DNA from: Adiantum capillus-veneris
Taxonomy: Eukaryota > Streptophyta > Polypodiopsida > Polypodiales > Pteridaceae
Direction of reading: 5' to 3'
DNA: 64,000 nt
Assembly: GCA_014529385.2 (NCBI GenBank)
Contig: CM043969.1
Location: 19,016,446-19,080,445 of the forward strand
The notes beneath the pieces are model-generated. The model saw only the letters and a program-made list of their open reading frames with translations. It was not told where the DNA came from and made no database searches. The translations under genes were made by a program, and so were the position numbers. Shown one piece after another: positions 20,513-31,100 of the stretch. Position 1 is the first letter of the stretch. Each line of letters begins with the position of its first letter.

Positions 20513-21950
20513 CAGGTGACCTGACTAGTCGTGAGAGAGAAGCATATGACGCATTGTTTAATAAGTATCCCAAGTTGTTTGCCAAAGATTATGCTCAAAT
20601 GAGGGGAACAAAGAGTGTTGTTCACGAAATAAAGCTTAAAGAAGGTGCAAAGCTTGTTGCTCAAAAGCTAAGGAGATTGGGCACCATTCAACGAAAGGTG
20701 TTGGAGATAGAGGTGAGTAAGCTTTTGCAAGCTGGTTTTATCTACCTTGTGGATGATGCAGAATGCGTTTCCCCATTGAATGCGGCAACAAAGCGGCATC
20801 ACTATCCCCTTCCCTTTCAGGATGAGATTTTGGACATTGTTGCAGGTCATGAGAGATATTCGGTATGTGATGGGTTCAGTGGGTATTTTCAAATTGGGAT
20901 TTTGCATATGAAGATCAAAAGAAGACCAGATTTTTGACCCCATGGGGAGTGTTTTGCTATAGGGTGATGCCCTTTGGCTTGATGAATTCTTATGCGAGCT
21001 TCCTAAGTTGGATGGACAAAGTATTGGGGCCTTACCTTGGAAGCTTTGTAAAAGTCTTTATGGATGATTTTTGTGTTTACAGTGATAGAATGCTTCATGT
21101 GAAAAATCTTGATATGGTGTTTAAAAAGATTGATGATGATGGGGGTCAACTCAATCCTTTGAAATGTAAAATTGCAAGAGCTAGAGTGATACTTCTTGGC
21201 CATGAGGTAAGTGAGAATGGGATAGCTCCAGAGCCTACAAAAGTGGAATGTTTGCTTATGATGGAGAGTCCTAAAAGTACAAAGGAATTGATGAGTTTTG
21301 TACAAAAGCTAAGGTACTTGTCAAGGTCTTTTTGTATGCTTGCTGAATATGTACACCCTTTGCAAGAAGCAACACAAAAAGACCCTTTCCTTTGGACGGA
21401 GCATGAGCAAACAGCTTTTGAGGACGTCAAGGAAAAGCTATCTACATTACCTTTGATGATGCCTCCTTGTTGGGATGAAATGTTTTATTTGAGCTTGAGT
21501 GTGGGTGAGCATGCTATTGGTGCAGTATTGATGCAAAAAGGAAAAAAGCAATCTTATATGAGGCCGGTTTACTACATAAGCAAAGTGAAGAATGATGCAC
21601 AAAAATCTTGGCATGAGATCGAGCAATTGGTTTGGGCATTGATATATGCAACAAAAAGGCTGAAATCTTATCTTATTTGTAAGCCTTTTGTGGTGTTAAC
21701 ATCATGTAGTTTATTGCCTCATGCACTAAGGTATCCTAGGGATAGTCCTAAATTGCAAAAGTGGATACTTAGCTTGCAACAATTTGACATGAGCTTTACT
21801 AAGGAGAATAGTGTGAGAGCAAATATGGCGGATATGCTCACTTTTAAAGAGATTCATGCAAGGAGTGAGTTGAAGAAAGATTTCGAAAAGAAGATAGCAC
21901 CAAGCCCAACTATGCATGCGGAGCTTCAGGATGTAGAGGGTACCTTATAC
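20513..21950 (+). pseudogene. Element G reverse transcriptase and first RNase H
   Basis: The RT fingers start normally, but after DDAECVSP the sequence jumps to LNAATKRHHYPLPF (about 20758-20800). The segment that normally carries the KKNGKWR-type and CVDY-type motifs is missing in frame. A frameshift near 20900-20937 follows. The palm is in the next frame with the catalytic F-M-D-D-F box (about 21056-21070). RNase H spans about 21480-21850, with SVGEHAIGAVLMQ. The enzyme is non-functional because of the fingers deletion. Confidence 0.88.
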
Positions 21951-22330
21951 TTTGACGTGGCTTTCAAAAGGAGCATTAATAAGGGCACTATTGGTTATAT
22001 ATTTGTGGATAAAAATGGCATTGAGTGCTGGTTTGGAAGCCAAGAAGTGGATGTAAAGAGTAATAATGAGGCTGAGTATGCAAGTCTCTATTTGGGCCTG
22101 GAAGAATGTGTCAAAAGACATGTAAGGAGGCTTTTAATCAAAGGTGATTCTATGTTGATTGTGCGGCAAGTTCAAGGTACCTGGAAGGTAAATCAAGAAG
22201 GCATGAAGGGCTGGTTTTTCAAAGTGAGGAAGTTGTTAAAGTCTTTTACTTCCTTTCAAATATGGCATGTACCACGAAATATGAATGTAAGGGCTCATGA
22301 GTTGGCGGAACAAGTGTTCACAAAGGATGT
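21951..22330 (+). pseudogene. Element G second (archaeal-type) RNase H
   Basis: A second RNase H-like domain lies between the first RNase H and integrase: LYFDVAFKR (first acidic residue), SNNEAEYASLYLGLEE (conserved NNEAEY), LIKGDSMLIVRQVQG (conserved GDS) and a final HVPRNMNVRAHELA. This order is diagnostic of the archaeal-type RNase H acquired by the Tat lineage. The frame is open across the domain. Established knowledge: Tat, Ogre and Retand elements carry this arrangement. Confidence 0.87.
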
Positions 22331-23588
22331 GCATGCGGTGATAATTAGAGAGCCAAGGTATCTTGGAAGGGAATCCCTCCATGAGGAAGAACATGTGTTG
22401 CAAACGGGTTTTGCAAGAAAGGGATTGGCTTCTCAACAAAGGCATGCAATCACACGAAGAGCTATGAGGTATGTCTTGATTGGAGAGCAAATGTATCACA
22501 AGGGGGCTGATGGTGTCATGAGAAGAGTTCTCTACCATGATGAAGTTTTTGATTGCTTAAAAGCATGTCATGAGGAAGGATGTGGAGGCCATTTTGGAGT
22601 GGAAATTACAAGAAGGAAAGTATTGAATGCTCAACTTATGTGGCCAAGTATGAATAGGGATGTTGTGCATTGGTGTAGAAGCTGTCACGAGTGCCAAATA
22701 TATCAAAAGAGAAAGCTGATGCCTGAGCCTTTGAGACACATTGTAAGCTATGGACCTTTTGAGAAGTGGGGTGTGGATGTAATTGGTCCTCTTCCAGGCA
22801 CTAGAAATGGAAAGCACTACATACTTAGTGCAGTGGATTATATGACAAGATGGCCAGAAGCAAAGGCTAGTAGAGGGGCTACAAGCAAAGATGTATGGAG
22901 CCTTATCTTTGATTGCATATGTTGTAGATTTGGAGTGCCGTTGGAGCTTGTAAGTGATCAAGGGAAAGAGTTTAGGAATGATCTTATCACTGAATTGGTG
23001 GAGAAATTGGAGATCAAACATAGGTATGCTACTCCTTATCATCCACAATGCAACGGGTTGGTGGAGGCATTCAATGGAGTTTTACAGAAGATATTGTTCA
23101 AGATTGTGGAAGAACATCCAAAAGATTGGGATATGTATTTGGAGAGGGCATAGTGGGCATGTAGAGTGACTCAAAAATCATCCACGGGCTTCACTCCATT
23201 TCATTTGGTATATGGAGAAGAGTGTGTTATGCCGATTAATGTGATGCTTCCTTCATTGGAGTTCATTTTGAAGCATAGTTTGGTTGAGGAGGAGCATGGA
23301 AAAGAGAGAGCCATTAGATACTATGAAGACTTGGGAAGAAGAAGGGCTGATGTATTCAATGAAAAGATAAAGGAAAAAGGGCTATGTGAAGGCATGTTGG
23401 TTATGAGGTATAATAGTGCTTTGGACAATACCTTTCAAACAAAGTTCAAGGCAAAGTGGGAAGGTCCTTTTGTGGTGCATAAGGTGTATGATAATGGAAG
23501 CTATCAGCTCAAGGACTTGGATGGAAAGATGCATAAGGCAAGAGTCAATGGGATCCGAATCAGGCCTTATGTGACCAGAATCATGTGA
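22331..23588 (+). pseudogene. Element G integrase, one in-frame stop
   Basis: The HHCC zinc domain ends in CRSCHECQ (about 22670-22700). The catalytic triad is VDVIGPLP (Asp), LVSDQGKEF (Asp) and NGLVEAFN (Glu). TAG at 23151 interrupts just before WACRVTQKSSTGFTPF; the same frame continues to 23588 with the C-terminal SH3-like part (KWEGPFVVHKVYDNGSYQL). A single point mutation would explain the stop. No chromodomain is visible. Confidence 0.9.
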
Positions 23589-23633
23589 TGAAGCAAGAAA
23601 TGTACATGAAACACTTGAAAGTGTTCCATGCTT

Positions 23634-23648
23634 GTTGGGGGGGCAATA
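23634..23648 (+). other. Polypurine tract of element G
   Basis: TTGGGGGGGCAATA precedes the 3' LTR start TGTGACG; the G-run is the likely plus-strand primer. Confidence 0.6.
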
Positions 23649-24672
23649 TGTGACGTGTTTTTATGGAATGATGCAAGCCACCCCAAAGACTTTGGAAAGG
23701 ATTTTTTAATGCTTTTGGGTCCCTTATATGTAAATAAAGCATGCTTATACAAAGTGTACAAAGGCGGTGTGTGCCAGCTGTCTCTACGCATGCGGGCCAG
23801 TTGTGCGGGGTGCATAGTTTTGTTGTTTTTGTACATAGACGTGTTGAGACTTGAAAGAGTCAGTACTTGAAAAATATGAACAAAACTGAGTTTTTCTCAG
23901 CTTGAGGTCGTGAGTGAGTGGGGGATTTGACAGAGGAAGATCTAGCAGCAAGAAGCCCTGATTGCCATGAGGGATAGAGGCGTTTGGGAGTAGAGCAGCC
24001 TGTCTTGCTAGTCGAGGGCCCGATGTGGTGAGTTGAGAGTGTCTCTCCTCAATGGGCTGATGAAAGTGGGTGCTTAGCTCTGCATATTGACCTCTCTTCA
24101 TCTTGTTTTGAGGTATGGTGGCTATGGTGTGTGCAGCTCCTTGTGGTGCAGCTAGTCGAGGGTAAACTATGTGTTGCAATGCCTTGCTTGTACATATATC
24201 AAAGGGCAAGGTTTCCCCCAAGTTTTCCATCACCTTTTTTGATTTTTTTTGCTGAACTTTGTGGATTTTCAAATTAAGCTTGATTTGAGTGGGTTTTGGT
24301 CAAGCTATGTGTATATATGGGAGCGCCTATGGAAGCCCTACTAGCACATTGGAAGGGCGTTTGAAAAGAAGTGAAGCTCTTTGAGTTATGGTCAAAAGTG
24401 CAGAGATTTCCATGGTTTTTTTCTCACTTTTTTCCTTGATTTTATTGCTTCCTTGGTGTCTTTGAGTGCAATGGAGTGTAGTGGGAGTTGTAGCGGTGTA
24501 GAGGGAAGCTAGTCGGAGCTAGTCGAGGCTAGTCGAGGTTGAGTGTGTGTCAAATTGAGAAAATTAGTGAGAGAAGATCAGCCCATATTACCTCGAGAGA
24601 GCTATACTCTTCATCCTCTTTTCTTGGTGTTGGTTTGAGGTGTTGTAGAGGCCAGCCCCCCAATCCTTCACA
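23649..24672 (+). repeat. 3' LTR of element G
   Basis: A 1024-bp LTR pairing with 17312-18339; ends CCTTCACA and is followed by ACGT (24673-24676). Confidence 0.93.
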
Positions 24673-25043
24673 ACGTATCCCGGGTACGGATAATAAGGGT
24701 ATCCATATGGGCTCCAACCATTGTAGCCAGGTGGTGGTGGGGGAAGTGGGGGCAACGGCGGTGGCAAAGGCGGTTGCACTGGATCAGGGTCAGATGGCTG
24801 CACCATATTCCTGAAGCCTCCCCCGATCGGAACAAACAGCTGGGAAGGTTGCCCATTGGAAGAAGCTCTCGTACTTTTTGGTGCCGGAGGAGGAGGTACC
24901 TATCAGAGGGGGTAACATGTAATTCAAAAATTGATGAAAACTTTGCAGCATCAGAAGATTCTCCTGAGGATGCTGTGAAAGAATGTCGTGAAGCTCGTCG
25001 AGAAGAAATGCAAATATTCTGTTGAATCCATGAATGCCATGTC
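24673..25043 (-). pseudogene. Element C gag N-terminus (proline-rich)
   Basis: A minus-strand frame with a Pro-rich then Gly/Tyr-rich stretch (PPLPPPLPPLPPPP, then YGYPYYPYPGY) ending at the G insertion. Its last residues PGYV join in frame with PNQPKDFKD beyond G (17311 downward), so this is the start of the same gag. The exact start is unclear because a TAG lies in the same frame near 24901. Confidence 0.75.
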
Positions 25044-25059
25044 TTGGGTTCTTTATGGC

Positions 25060-25165
25060 TTATGCCCTATAAGACAGAGCGGTGAAGATGGGAGCGCGCC
25101 CGATGCGTGACGAAGTAAGGGTGGAAGTGGCTAATAAGTCTGGGGTCGGGGCCGCAAGATACTTC
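25060..25165 (-). other. C leader segment shared with the A relative
   Basis: Between the primer site and gag, about 100 nt on the minus strand (GACTTATTAGCCACTTCCAC to AGCCATAAAGAAC) align with 45757-45870 on the plus strand at about 75% by eye. Both lie roughly 100 nt downstream of a primer site in sense orientation. The element lineages differ. It may be an RNA packaging or dimerisation signal; that is inference. Confidence 0.6.
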
Positions 25166-25247
25166 AAATAAAATTCCAATTGCCTCTAGTTTGCTCTGTT
25201 TGCTCTTTTGTAGGACCGGTATGCTTTCAGAAAAGCACACGCCTGAT

Positions 25248-25259
25248 GCTCTGATACCA
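25248..25259 (-). other. Primer binding site beside C right LTR
   Basis: GCTCTGATACCA on the plus strand is the reverse complement of TGGTATCAGAGC; one base separates it from the LTR at 25261. Confidence 0.92.
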
Positions 25260-25260
25260 C

Positions 25261-26008
25261 TGTCACAAGACGGGCACCACGTGCCAATAGAAAAGAATAG
25301 ATTGAACAGACTTTTAGCACTTCAATAACAACTGAATTGAAAGAGAGAGAACACACATGACACGGAGTGGCGGAATTCCATCCCAGAGAGTATTGGCCCC
25401 AAACCTTGGCGCCCCTTTCGGTACTTCTTTATATTACTTAAACTCAGTACAATGCCGGTACTCGCGCTTTGCACCTTCTCACTGAAGTGTGCCAGAGACT
25501 GAGCCCTCTGCACTTATTTAAAGGCACTTGGCCTTGAAAAGCAGCTAAACTCAAAAGCAACTGGTCCCAAAAGCTGGCGTTGAGAACTGCCCAGCGTAAA
25601 TCACGGAAATCCGTACAGACTGCCACGTCAGCAGGTCAGCGTAAAATTGAAAATCCGTACAGGTTGTCAACGTGAAACGCGGAAATCCATACAGTTCTGC
25701 CACGTCAGTAGTCAGCGGAAAATCCGGGTTGTCCGTCCAGCCGCCAAGTCATCAATTTCTACGCAAGTCTCTTTTTGTGTGTCTGTGGGTCCTGCTTTAT
25801 TTTAATTCCTTTATGTCACTATGATTTCCATCGGACTAGGTCCCATAACTTGGCAGGAACTTCTTTAAAAATAGACCCACTCGGTGAGGATCTGTAAGTT
25901 GGTGAGGACTTCAACTTTTTCTGCTGCTTCTAGGGTTTAGGCCCCTCCGCCGGGATCTGCAAGTTGGCTCCGTTCTTCAGTGATTTGACACGTCTACAGT
26001 TTGTGAAA
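25261..26008 (-). repeat. Right LTR of element C
   Basis: A 748-bp minus-strand LTR. Its U5 end abuts the primer site; its U3 end reads TTTCACAAAC where the left copy has TGTCACATAA, so the terminal TG has decayed. The conserved segment is at 25381-25430. Beyond 26008 sequence belongs to E's LTR, not C's. Confidence 0.87.
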
Positions 26009-26167
26009 TCGGCCCTGTCGGCAAGTGTCCATAAGTTGGAACAACTTATAATCTTTTAAAATCTTTAGTTTAGGCCTGTCGGAAAGGTTCTGTAAGTTGG
26101 CAAAACTTTCTCTACCACTTTCCCGAGGGTCCTCTCAAAGGTCATGCCATGTCATCAGTTTGTGACA
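26009..26167 (-). repeat. E 3' LTR, proximal part
   Basis: It corresponds to the U3 end of the E 5' LTR (37936-38110), starting TGTCACAAACTGATG on the minus strand. Together with 7522-7996 it makes about 629 bp after removing the 5-bp duplication, close to the 618-bp 5' LTR. Confidence 0.87.
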
Positions 26168-26660
26168 TACCCCCCCCTTAAAAGAATTGTAATCGCCCTC
26201 AATTACCCCTGCAAAACAAATAAAGGCCATAAACTAGTTCAATAGACACTGACTCTAAGTACCAACGCACTAGACGACACAAATCCAGCACTTGCACAAA
26301 GACGACAATCACTGAACGTTCACATCACATTCAAATCAATCACAGAAAAATTCTCCCAGATCTCAGACCATGATTGTCAGCAACGTATTTAGTAATCGCA
26401 TCTCGAACCTCACTGATGTCGGATTAACTCTTTCTTATTGTGATCATGTCTATAAAGATTCTCAAGAGCGAAATGCTGAAAATGCTGCAGACATTTCTCC
26501 TTTCAGTTCCTGCACTCAAACAAATCACATGAGAGAGTACACATCATTCAGGTTCAATTTTGGGAATTCCCATTTCCATCATTCATAAAGTCATACAGCA
26601 AAATACTGTCAGTACAACAGTATCCTTGAAATCCAAAGGACCCAAAAAAAAATCAGTGAC
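26168..26660 (-). other. Element E 3' untranslated region and polypurine tract
   Basis: A minus-strand purine run AAGGGGGGGG (26170-26180) lies two bases from the LTR. The rest, up to the stop codon at 26661, shows no coding potential; B has a comparable spacer. Confidence 0.75.
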
Positions 26661-26938
26661 TCAATACAATCTAGGTAATCTCTGACAAAAGAGCGGAGTG
26701 ACTTCCCTCTTGTGCAATCCCATCTGCACCTTATTCAACCCTCCTGATCCGCGGATCTTTTGGAGAAGGTGCAGGTAAACCAAGAGCCTGAAGGTAAAGT
26801 TCCAAATAGTATCTGCTAGGTCCTCCTCCTCCATCCACTTCGCATCTAATGCCGGATAGTTCTTAAATTTCACTAAGAACCGTCGAATCACTTTATGTTT
26901 CACTTTTATTTCCTTATGTGCCAAAATCTATTCTAGAA
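26661..26938 (-). pseudogene. Element E chromodomain
   Basis: Minus-strand pol C-terminus after the F insertion: LE, an in-frame stop, then ILAHKEIKVKHKVIRRFLVKFKNYPALDAKWMEEEDLADT-like sequence (aligned in two blocks with B 15575-15720). It is a chromodomain with the conserved aromatic and FxxYPxxxxxW pattern. The upstream part, EEILVP, is at 32839 and higher. The frame stops at 26661. Confidence 0.85.
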
Positions 26939-27061
26939 TGTAAGGACATGGGTCCTACGGGCAAGGCCACCGACACGGCCGGACAGTGTGTACGCTAGGG
27001 GGAGGCAATAAGATAGCACGGTTGGGTGGAGACTAACATACGCATTACCACCGCCCTTTCA
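26939..27061 (+). repeat. 5' LTR of element F
   Basis: TGTAAGGACATGGG to CCGCCCTTTCA, 123 bp. It matches the 3' LTR with about ten differences. It is very short for a plant LTR, so promoter and polyadenylation signals must be compact or partly internal. Confidence 0.9.
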
Positions 27062-27062
27062 C

Positions 27063-27074
27063 GGGTATCCGAGG
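27063..27074 (+). other. Probable primer binding site of element F
   Basis: GGGTATCCGAGG, one base after the LTR, resembles the initiator-Met type TGGTATCAGAGC at 9 of 12 positions. Confidence 0.5.
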
Positions 27075-27482
27075 TATTTGTGGGAAAGGGGAAAGCGGGT
27101 TGCATGTGCATGCGACGCGCTGCTTCTCTACAACGTTCCACAGACAGCGATGCCTCCACTGTGCAACAAAAAGAAGGCAGGCACAGTTTCCCGTGCAAAG
27201 CGCGCGGAGGCAGACAACGATGGCCGGGGCGAAGCCGGCCACACCTACGCCCTCCACAACGCACGACTAAGACAGGCGACCAAGGCAAACTCGACCAACA
27301 ACTCTACGGCACCGAGGCTTTGAAGACTGCGTTGGCTGCGCGCGTAGGAAGGCTCTCTAAACCCTCGCAAGGCGAGGTTCGCATGCGACGCAAATCGCCG
27401 AGCATAAAAAACACAAAGACTTCAAGCTTTACAAGGTACAAGTTGACTTTTTTTTCTCTCTTTACATTAGTGTGTGTTTACC
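27075..27482 (+). other. Element F leader
   Basis: About 400 bp of GC-rich leader between the primer site and gag, with no supported gene. Confidence 0.6.
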
Positions 27483-28790
27483 ATGGCCAGTGAGGATATC
27501 CCACCTACGCACACTTTTGATTTTGAGCACGTAGATCAAAATCAAGGCACCACGGGGAAGAGCATGATCGCAACAAGGATACAGAACGATGATGATCTAG
27601 GAGATCATGGTCTTGTAGATATGGCTACTTTCAAGACTAAGGAAAATCGCCAAAGCGTACTTGAATGCAACCTTTCTCCACTCAATGCAAATGTTACAAA
27701 TCTTACTGAGCTACTTGTGAAATTTATGAATTCACAGACGGCTCAAGGAGCCACAAGTGGCACGGTTCAAGGAACCAAACTCGCACGACTCAAGGAGTCC
27801 AAGAGACAAGTGCTTCAGAAGATGCAGAAGGTAGCAATGCATTGCTTAAGAATATCACCATTCCTGAGTTTCACGGAAGAGCGTGATCGCAACAAGGATG
27901 CGGTCAATACGGTCAATGGAGTGATATTCATGGATTGAAACACACCCTGCATATAAAGACGGCTGTGGAAACAAGTCTATCTCTTAAAGGCAAGGCCTAT
28001 CAGTGGTGGATGACATTTCCAATAGATGCTCGTCCTCCGTCTTGGGCTGCGTTTCAAGCTTCTTTCTCCAAAGATTTTTTGGACTCCAATGAAGAAGATA
28101 AGAATTAGTTAGCGTGGGATGCATGCCGCATGTCTGGCCTCTCTGTCACACAGTACCTTTCGAAGTATCGGGAAATCATATTAAAACTAGAAGGTCTAGA
28201 TGAATTCCAAAAGATACGGGGTTTTAATAGGGGTCTTGACAAAGACTATCGACTTCATGTCAAGACCCAACATCCAAAAACTTTGGAAAAAGCCATCAGT
28301 CATGCCCAAAGATATGATGATGACCAAGAGAGGACGGGAAATGTTCCCTACTAATTTGCTAAGAGCAATGTGAGTAAGAGCTAATGGCGAGGTAGATCTC
28401 CCACACGTTCCAAAAGGAATAAGAGACAATCTACCTCTCCACGCCCACAAGAGGCTAAGAAGCCTAAGCAATCACAAGATACTCCACGTGGGTCTCTTAG
28501 CACTGCTGATTTCGGGCATGCAAAGAAACACAATTTGTGTTTTAGATGTCTTTCTGACCAACATAACAACAAAGATTGTCCTCTTTTGCAAGGCAAAGAA
28601 AAGGCCATGCACACGGTGCAACGCTTCACATTAGATTCATCTCCTATTGTGTGCCTGCTTCTATGTGGCAGCCCATCTCCTACATATTGTGCTGTAGAGG
28701 TTCTTCGTATGGAAGAAAAGTACAAGTGTTGTGTGCCTGCTTCTATGTGGCAGCCCACCTTTGGCCCCCATGATTTGAGTCGCATGCATG
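27483..28790 (+). pseudogene. Element F gag and zinc knuckle, broken
   Basis: Gag starts MASEDIPP at 27483; the Met nine bases upstream is less likely. The first frame ends at 27938. The capsid core continues in other frames (AYQWWMTFP region about 27985-28020; SVTQYLSKYREIILKLEGLDE, in part, 28133-28200) with stops at about 28106 and 28352. A basic linker and CCHC knuckle, CFRCLSDQHNNKDC (28535-28580), follow. A motif, CVPASMWQP, appears twice because of an internal duplication (28645-28680 and 28730-28765). Confidence 0.85.
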
Positions 28791-29420
28791 GCACTATTAA
28801 CGGACAACGTGTTCGTATTTTAGTGGATAATGGTGCAACTCATAACTTCCTGAACTATAAGCTAGTCAAGAAATTGAAGCTTACATAGACTCCCTGCTCC
28901 CACAAGTATGTGGTAGAGCAGATGTTTGGGAATGATAAAGAAGTATGGGACACGGTACTTCAAGGGGTTGAGCTTATTGTTCAAGATCATACGATGACCC
29001 TTGACTTTCAAGTTATGAACATGGACCGTGCTGATGTAGTTTTAGGATGGGAGTGGTTGCATGGTTTAGAAAAAAAAAATTGCACACTAGTTATGAACAC
29101 AACTCCTTATCCTTTATGGCCAATGGTAAACATATGCTTTTGCTTGGTGAGAAAAACATACCATCTGCACCTCTTATATGTACAGCCGAGCTTTCTATTT
29201 TAGAGAAAGCAGATCTAAAAGATGAAGTCTTTTTGTGTTACTGCTTGTCTCCAAGTTTTATGAATTCTAGTAATGGTATGCAAAGTGCAACGAATTCTAA
29301 TGATATACCTCATTTTTGCGCTAATTTTTCCGATTTAATGCTTCTTTTAGTGCTAGGCTTCATTATGGCCGAGTCTGCCCTTGATCTCCAGAGTCATGAC
29401 AGAAACTCAGCACGCTGAAC
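28791..29420 (+). pseudogene. Element F protease
   Basis: GQRVRILVDNGATHNFLN (about 28800-28850) is the protease active-site segment, with Asp-Asn-Gly replacing Asp-Ser/Thr-Gly. The flap side continues as VVLGWEWL (about 29035-29060). A TAG at 28886 interrupts. Beyond 29100 the sequence is a weakly coding linker. Confidence 0.8.
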
Positions 29421-29795
29421 TTTGTGTTGATGTATGCTCATGTGTGTGTGCGTGTGGTGTGTGTTGTGTTGGGGAGCATATGTTAGTACCTAGTTCTACA
29501 CCCACTATTGGGCACTGACGACGTTAGTGGGGATGTCATGGTATTTAGTCCATACTATGCATGATGGAGCTGATGGTTATATTGTCTTGTGGGTGACTAC
29601 CATGGGTCTATACCTTGCACTTTCCTTCAAGGGTGAATTTGGGCTTATCCTAGATTCATCTAGGTATATATATATATATAAAGTGTTAACAATTCTAAAG
29701 AGCAATAAGCTCTCAATTTTAATTCTATTAAGCAATGTGCAACTATTGTAAAACAAACATTACAAGAATTACTCAGGGAGTATAGTGATGTATTC
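29421..29795 (+). other. Element F linker, decayed
   Basis: The spacer between protease and RT contains TG-rich and TATATA stretches and no continuous frame. It probably includes small insertions relative to the original pol. Confidence 0.4.
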
Positions 29796-31100
29796 CAAGT
29801 GATCTACCGCCGGGTTTACCCCCTACACGTGATGTGCAGCATGGCATAGATGTCCTGCCAGGCACTAAACCGGTGAGTAAACCACCTTATCGTATAAGTG
29901 CTAAAGAAGCCAAGGAGGTTAAGAGTTAGTTGGCTGACTACCTCACCCGTGGTTTCATTAGGCCTAACATGTCGCCTTGGGCATCACCAATTCTATTGGT
30001 AAAAAAAAAAGATGGTACTATGCGCATGTGCGTAGATTATCGCGGATTAAACGCCATAACCATCAAGAACAAGTATCCTCTGTCTCGAGGGGATAAGTTG
30101 TTTCATCAACTGCACGAGGCAAGATACTATACAAAGATAGATCTTTGTTCAGGATACCACCAGGTGCATATTCTTTTGCAAGATATCTCCAAAACTGCCT
30201 TTAGAACACGGTTCGGGCATTTTGAATTTTTGGTTATGCCTTTTGGTTTAACCAATGCTCCAACTACATTTATGACACTCATGGATAGTGCTTACGTCCC
30301 TATCTTAGAAAATTTGTTGTGGTTTTCCATGATGGCATTCTCATTCACAGTAAGACTGAAGATGAACATATAGAACACTTACGATTAGTGTTCGAACTGC
30401 TACGAGCTCACGCTCTGTATGCTAAGCAAAGCAAGTGCCGTTTCTTTAAAACAGAGATACATTACCTCGGTCATGTGATCTCTTATTCTGGCATTTGATG
30501 AACACTGACAAGGTCGCTGCCATTCTTCGATGGCCACATCCCAACACGATTGAGGAGCTTCAAATATTCTTAGGCATGGCTGGATTTTATCGACAGTATA
30601 TCCGTGATTATGCCAAAATCGTTGTTCCTATGCCGGATCAACTTAAAGCAAAAGGTAAGACCTTTTATTGGGAAGAAGCCCAAAAACGCAGTTTTGAACA
30701 GCTCAAGGTAGCTATAGCCACTGCTCCCATCCTAGCAATCGTTGACCCACTTAAGCCGTTTGTGGTAGAGACTGATGCTAGTGATAAAGCAATTGGTGCG
30801 GTACTTCTCCAGGAGGGAAGACCTATAGCCTTTGAAAGTAAAAAGTTAGATAGAGCTCAACGGAATTATTATGTCTATGAGAGAGAGCTCTATGCCATAA
30901 TTCACGCTTTACGAAAGCGGAGACACTATTTATATGTGCCGAGTTTGAAGTAGTTTTTGACCATGAGAGTATCAAATGGTTTACTACTCAATCGGACTTG
31001 AAGGGCCGTAAAGCTAGATGGGCAGAAATCCTTCAAGATTATGATTATAAGCTACAATATCGCAAGGGGCGATATAATGTAGTAGCGGATGCACTAAGTC
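29796..31100 (+). pseudogene. Element F reverse transcriptase and RNase H, altered active site
   Basis: RT motifs in order: [33 protein letters not shown], then, after a frameshift, [13 protein letters not shown] (about 30315-30355). The catalytic Tyr/Phe-x-Asp-Asp box is changed to Phe-His-Asp-Gly, losing one Asp. A TGA follows SYSGI at about 30498, then RNase H: VVETDASDKAIGAVLLQEG, ELYAIIHALRKRRHYLY, a stop at 30951, and VVADALSRIP (31080-31105). Confidence 0.9.

Larger units (their letters stand above)
17312..24672 (+). mobile_element. Retrotransposon G (Tat-type Ty3/gypsy, defective)
   Basis: LTRs 17312-18339 and 23649-24672 are about 98% identical by eye, making G probably among the youngest insertions. 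ACGT occurs at 17308-17311 and 24673-24676 as a 4-bp target duplication. It interrupts C's gag, whose frame resumes exactly after removal. Internal order: primer site, gag, zinc knuckle, protease, RT, RNase H, a second archaeal-type RNase H, integrase. The extra RNase H before integrase is the hallmark of Tat-lineage elements. No chromodomain is seen. A frameshift in gag, a small deletion plus frameshift in RT and a TAG in integrase inactivate it. Confidence 0.92.
7997..26008 (-). mobile_element. Element C, gag-protease with inverted LTRs
   Basis: Inserted in the E 3' LTR with target duplication TTGGC (7992-7996) and TCGGC (26009-26013). The right LTR (25261-26008) is minus strand and is followed by a primer site, leader, gag and protease, all minus. 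The left LTR (7997-8742) is plus strand and also followed inward by a primer site and leader. The terminal LTRs are therefore in opposite orientation. No RT, RNase H or integrase is visible. B and G are nested in gag; without them C is about 4.2 kb. The inverted arrangement is discussed under findings. Confidence 0.8.

Noticed and set aside
25261-26167. A single 907-bp LTR shared in tandem by elements E and C (LTR-internal-LTR-internal).
   Set aside because: Comparison with 7997-8742 and 37493-38110 shows two different LTRs meeting at 26008/26009: C's LTR and the U3 part of E's LTR.
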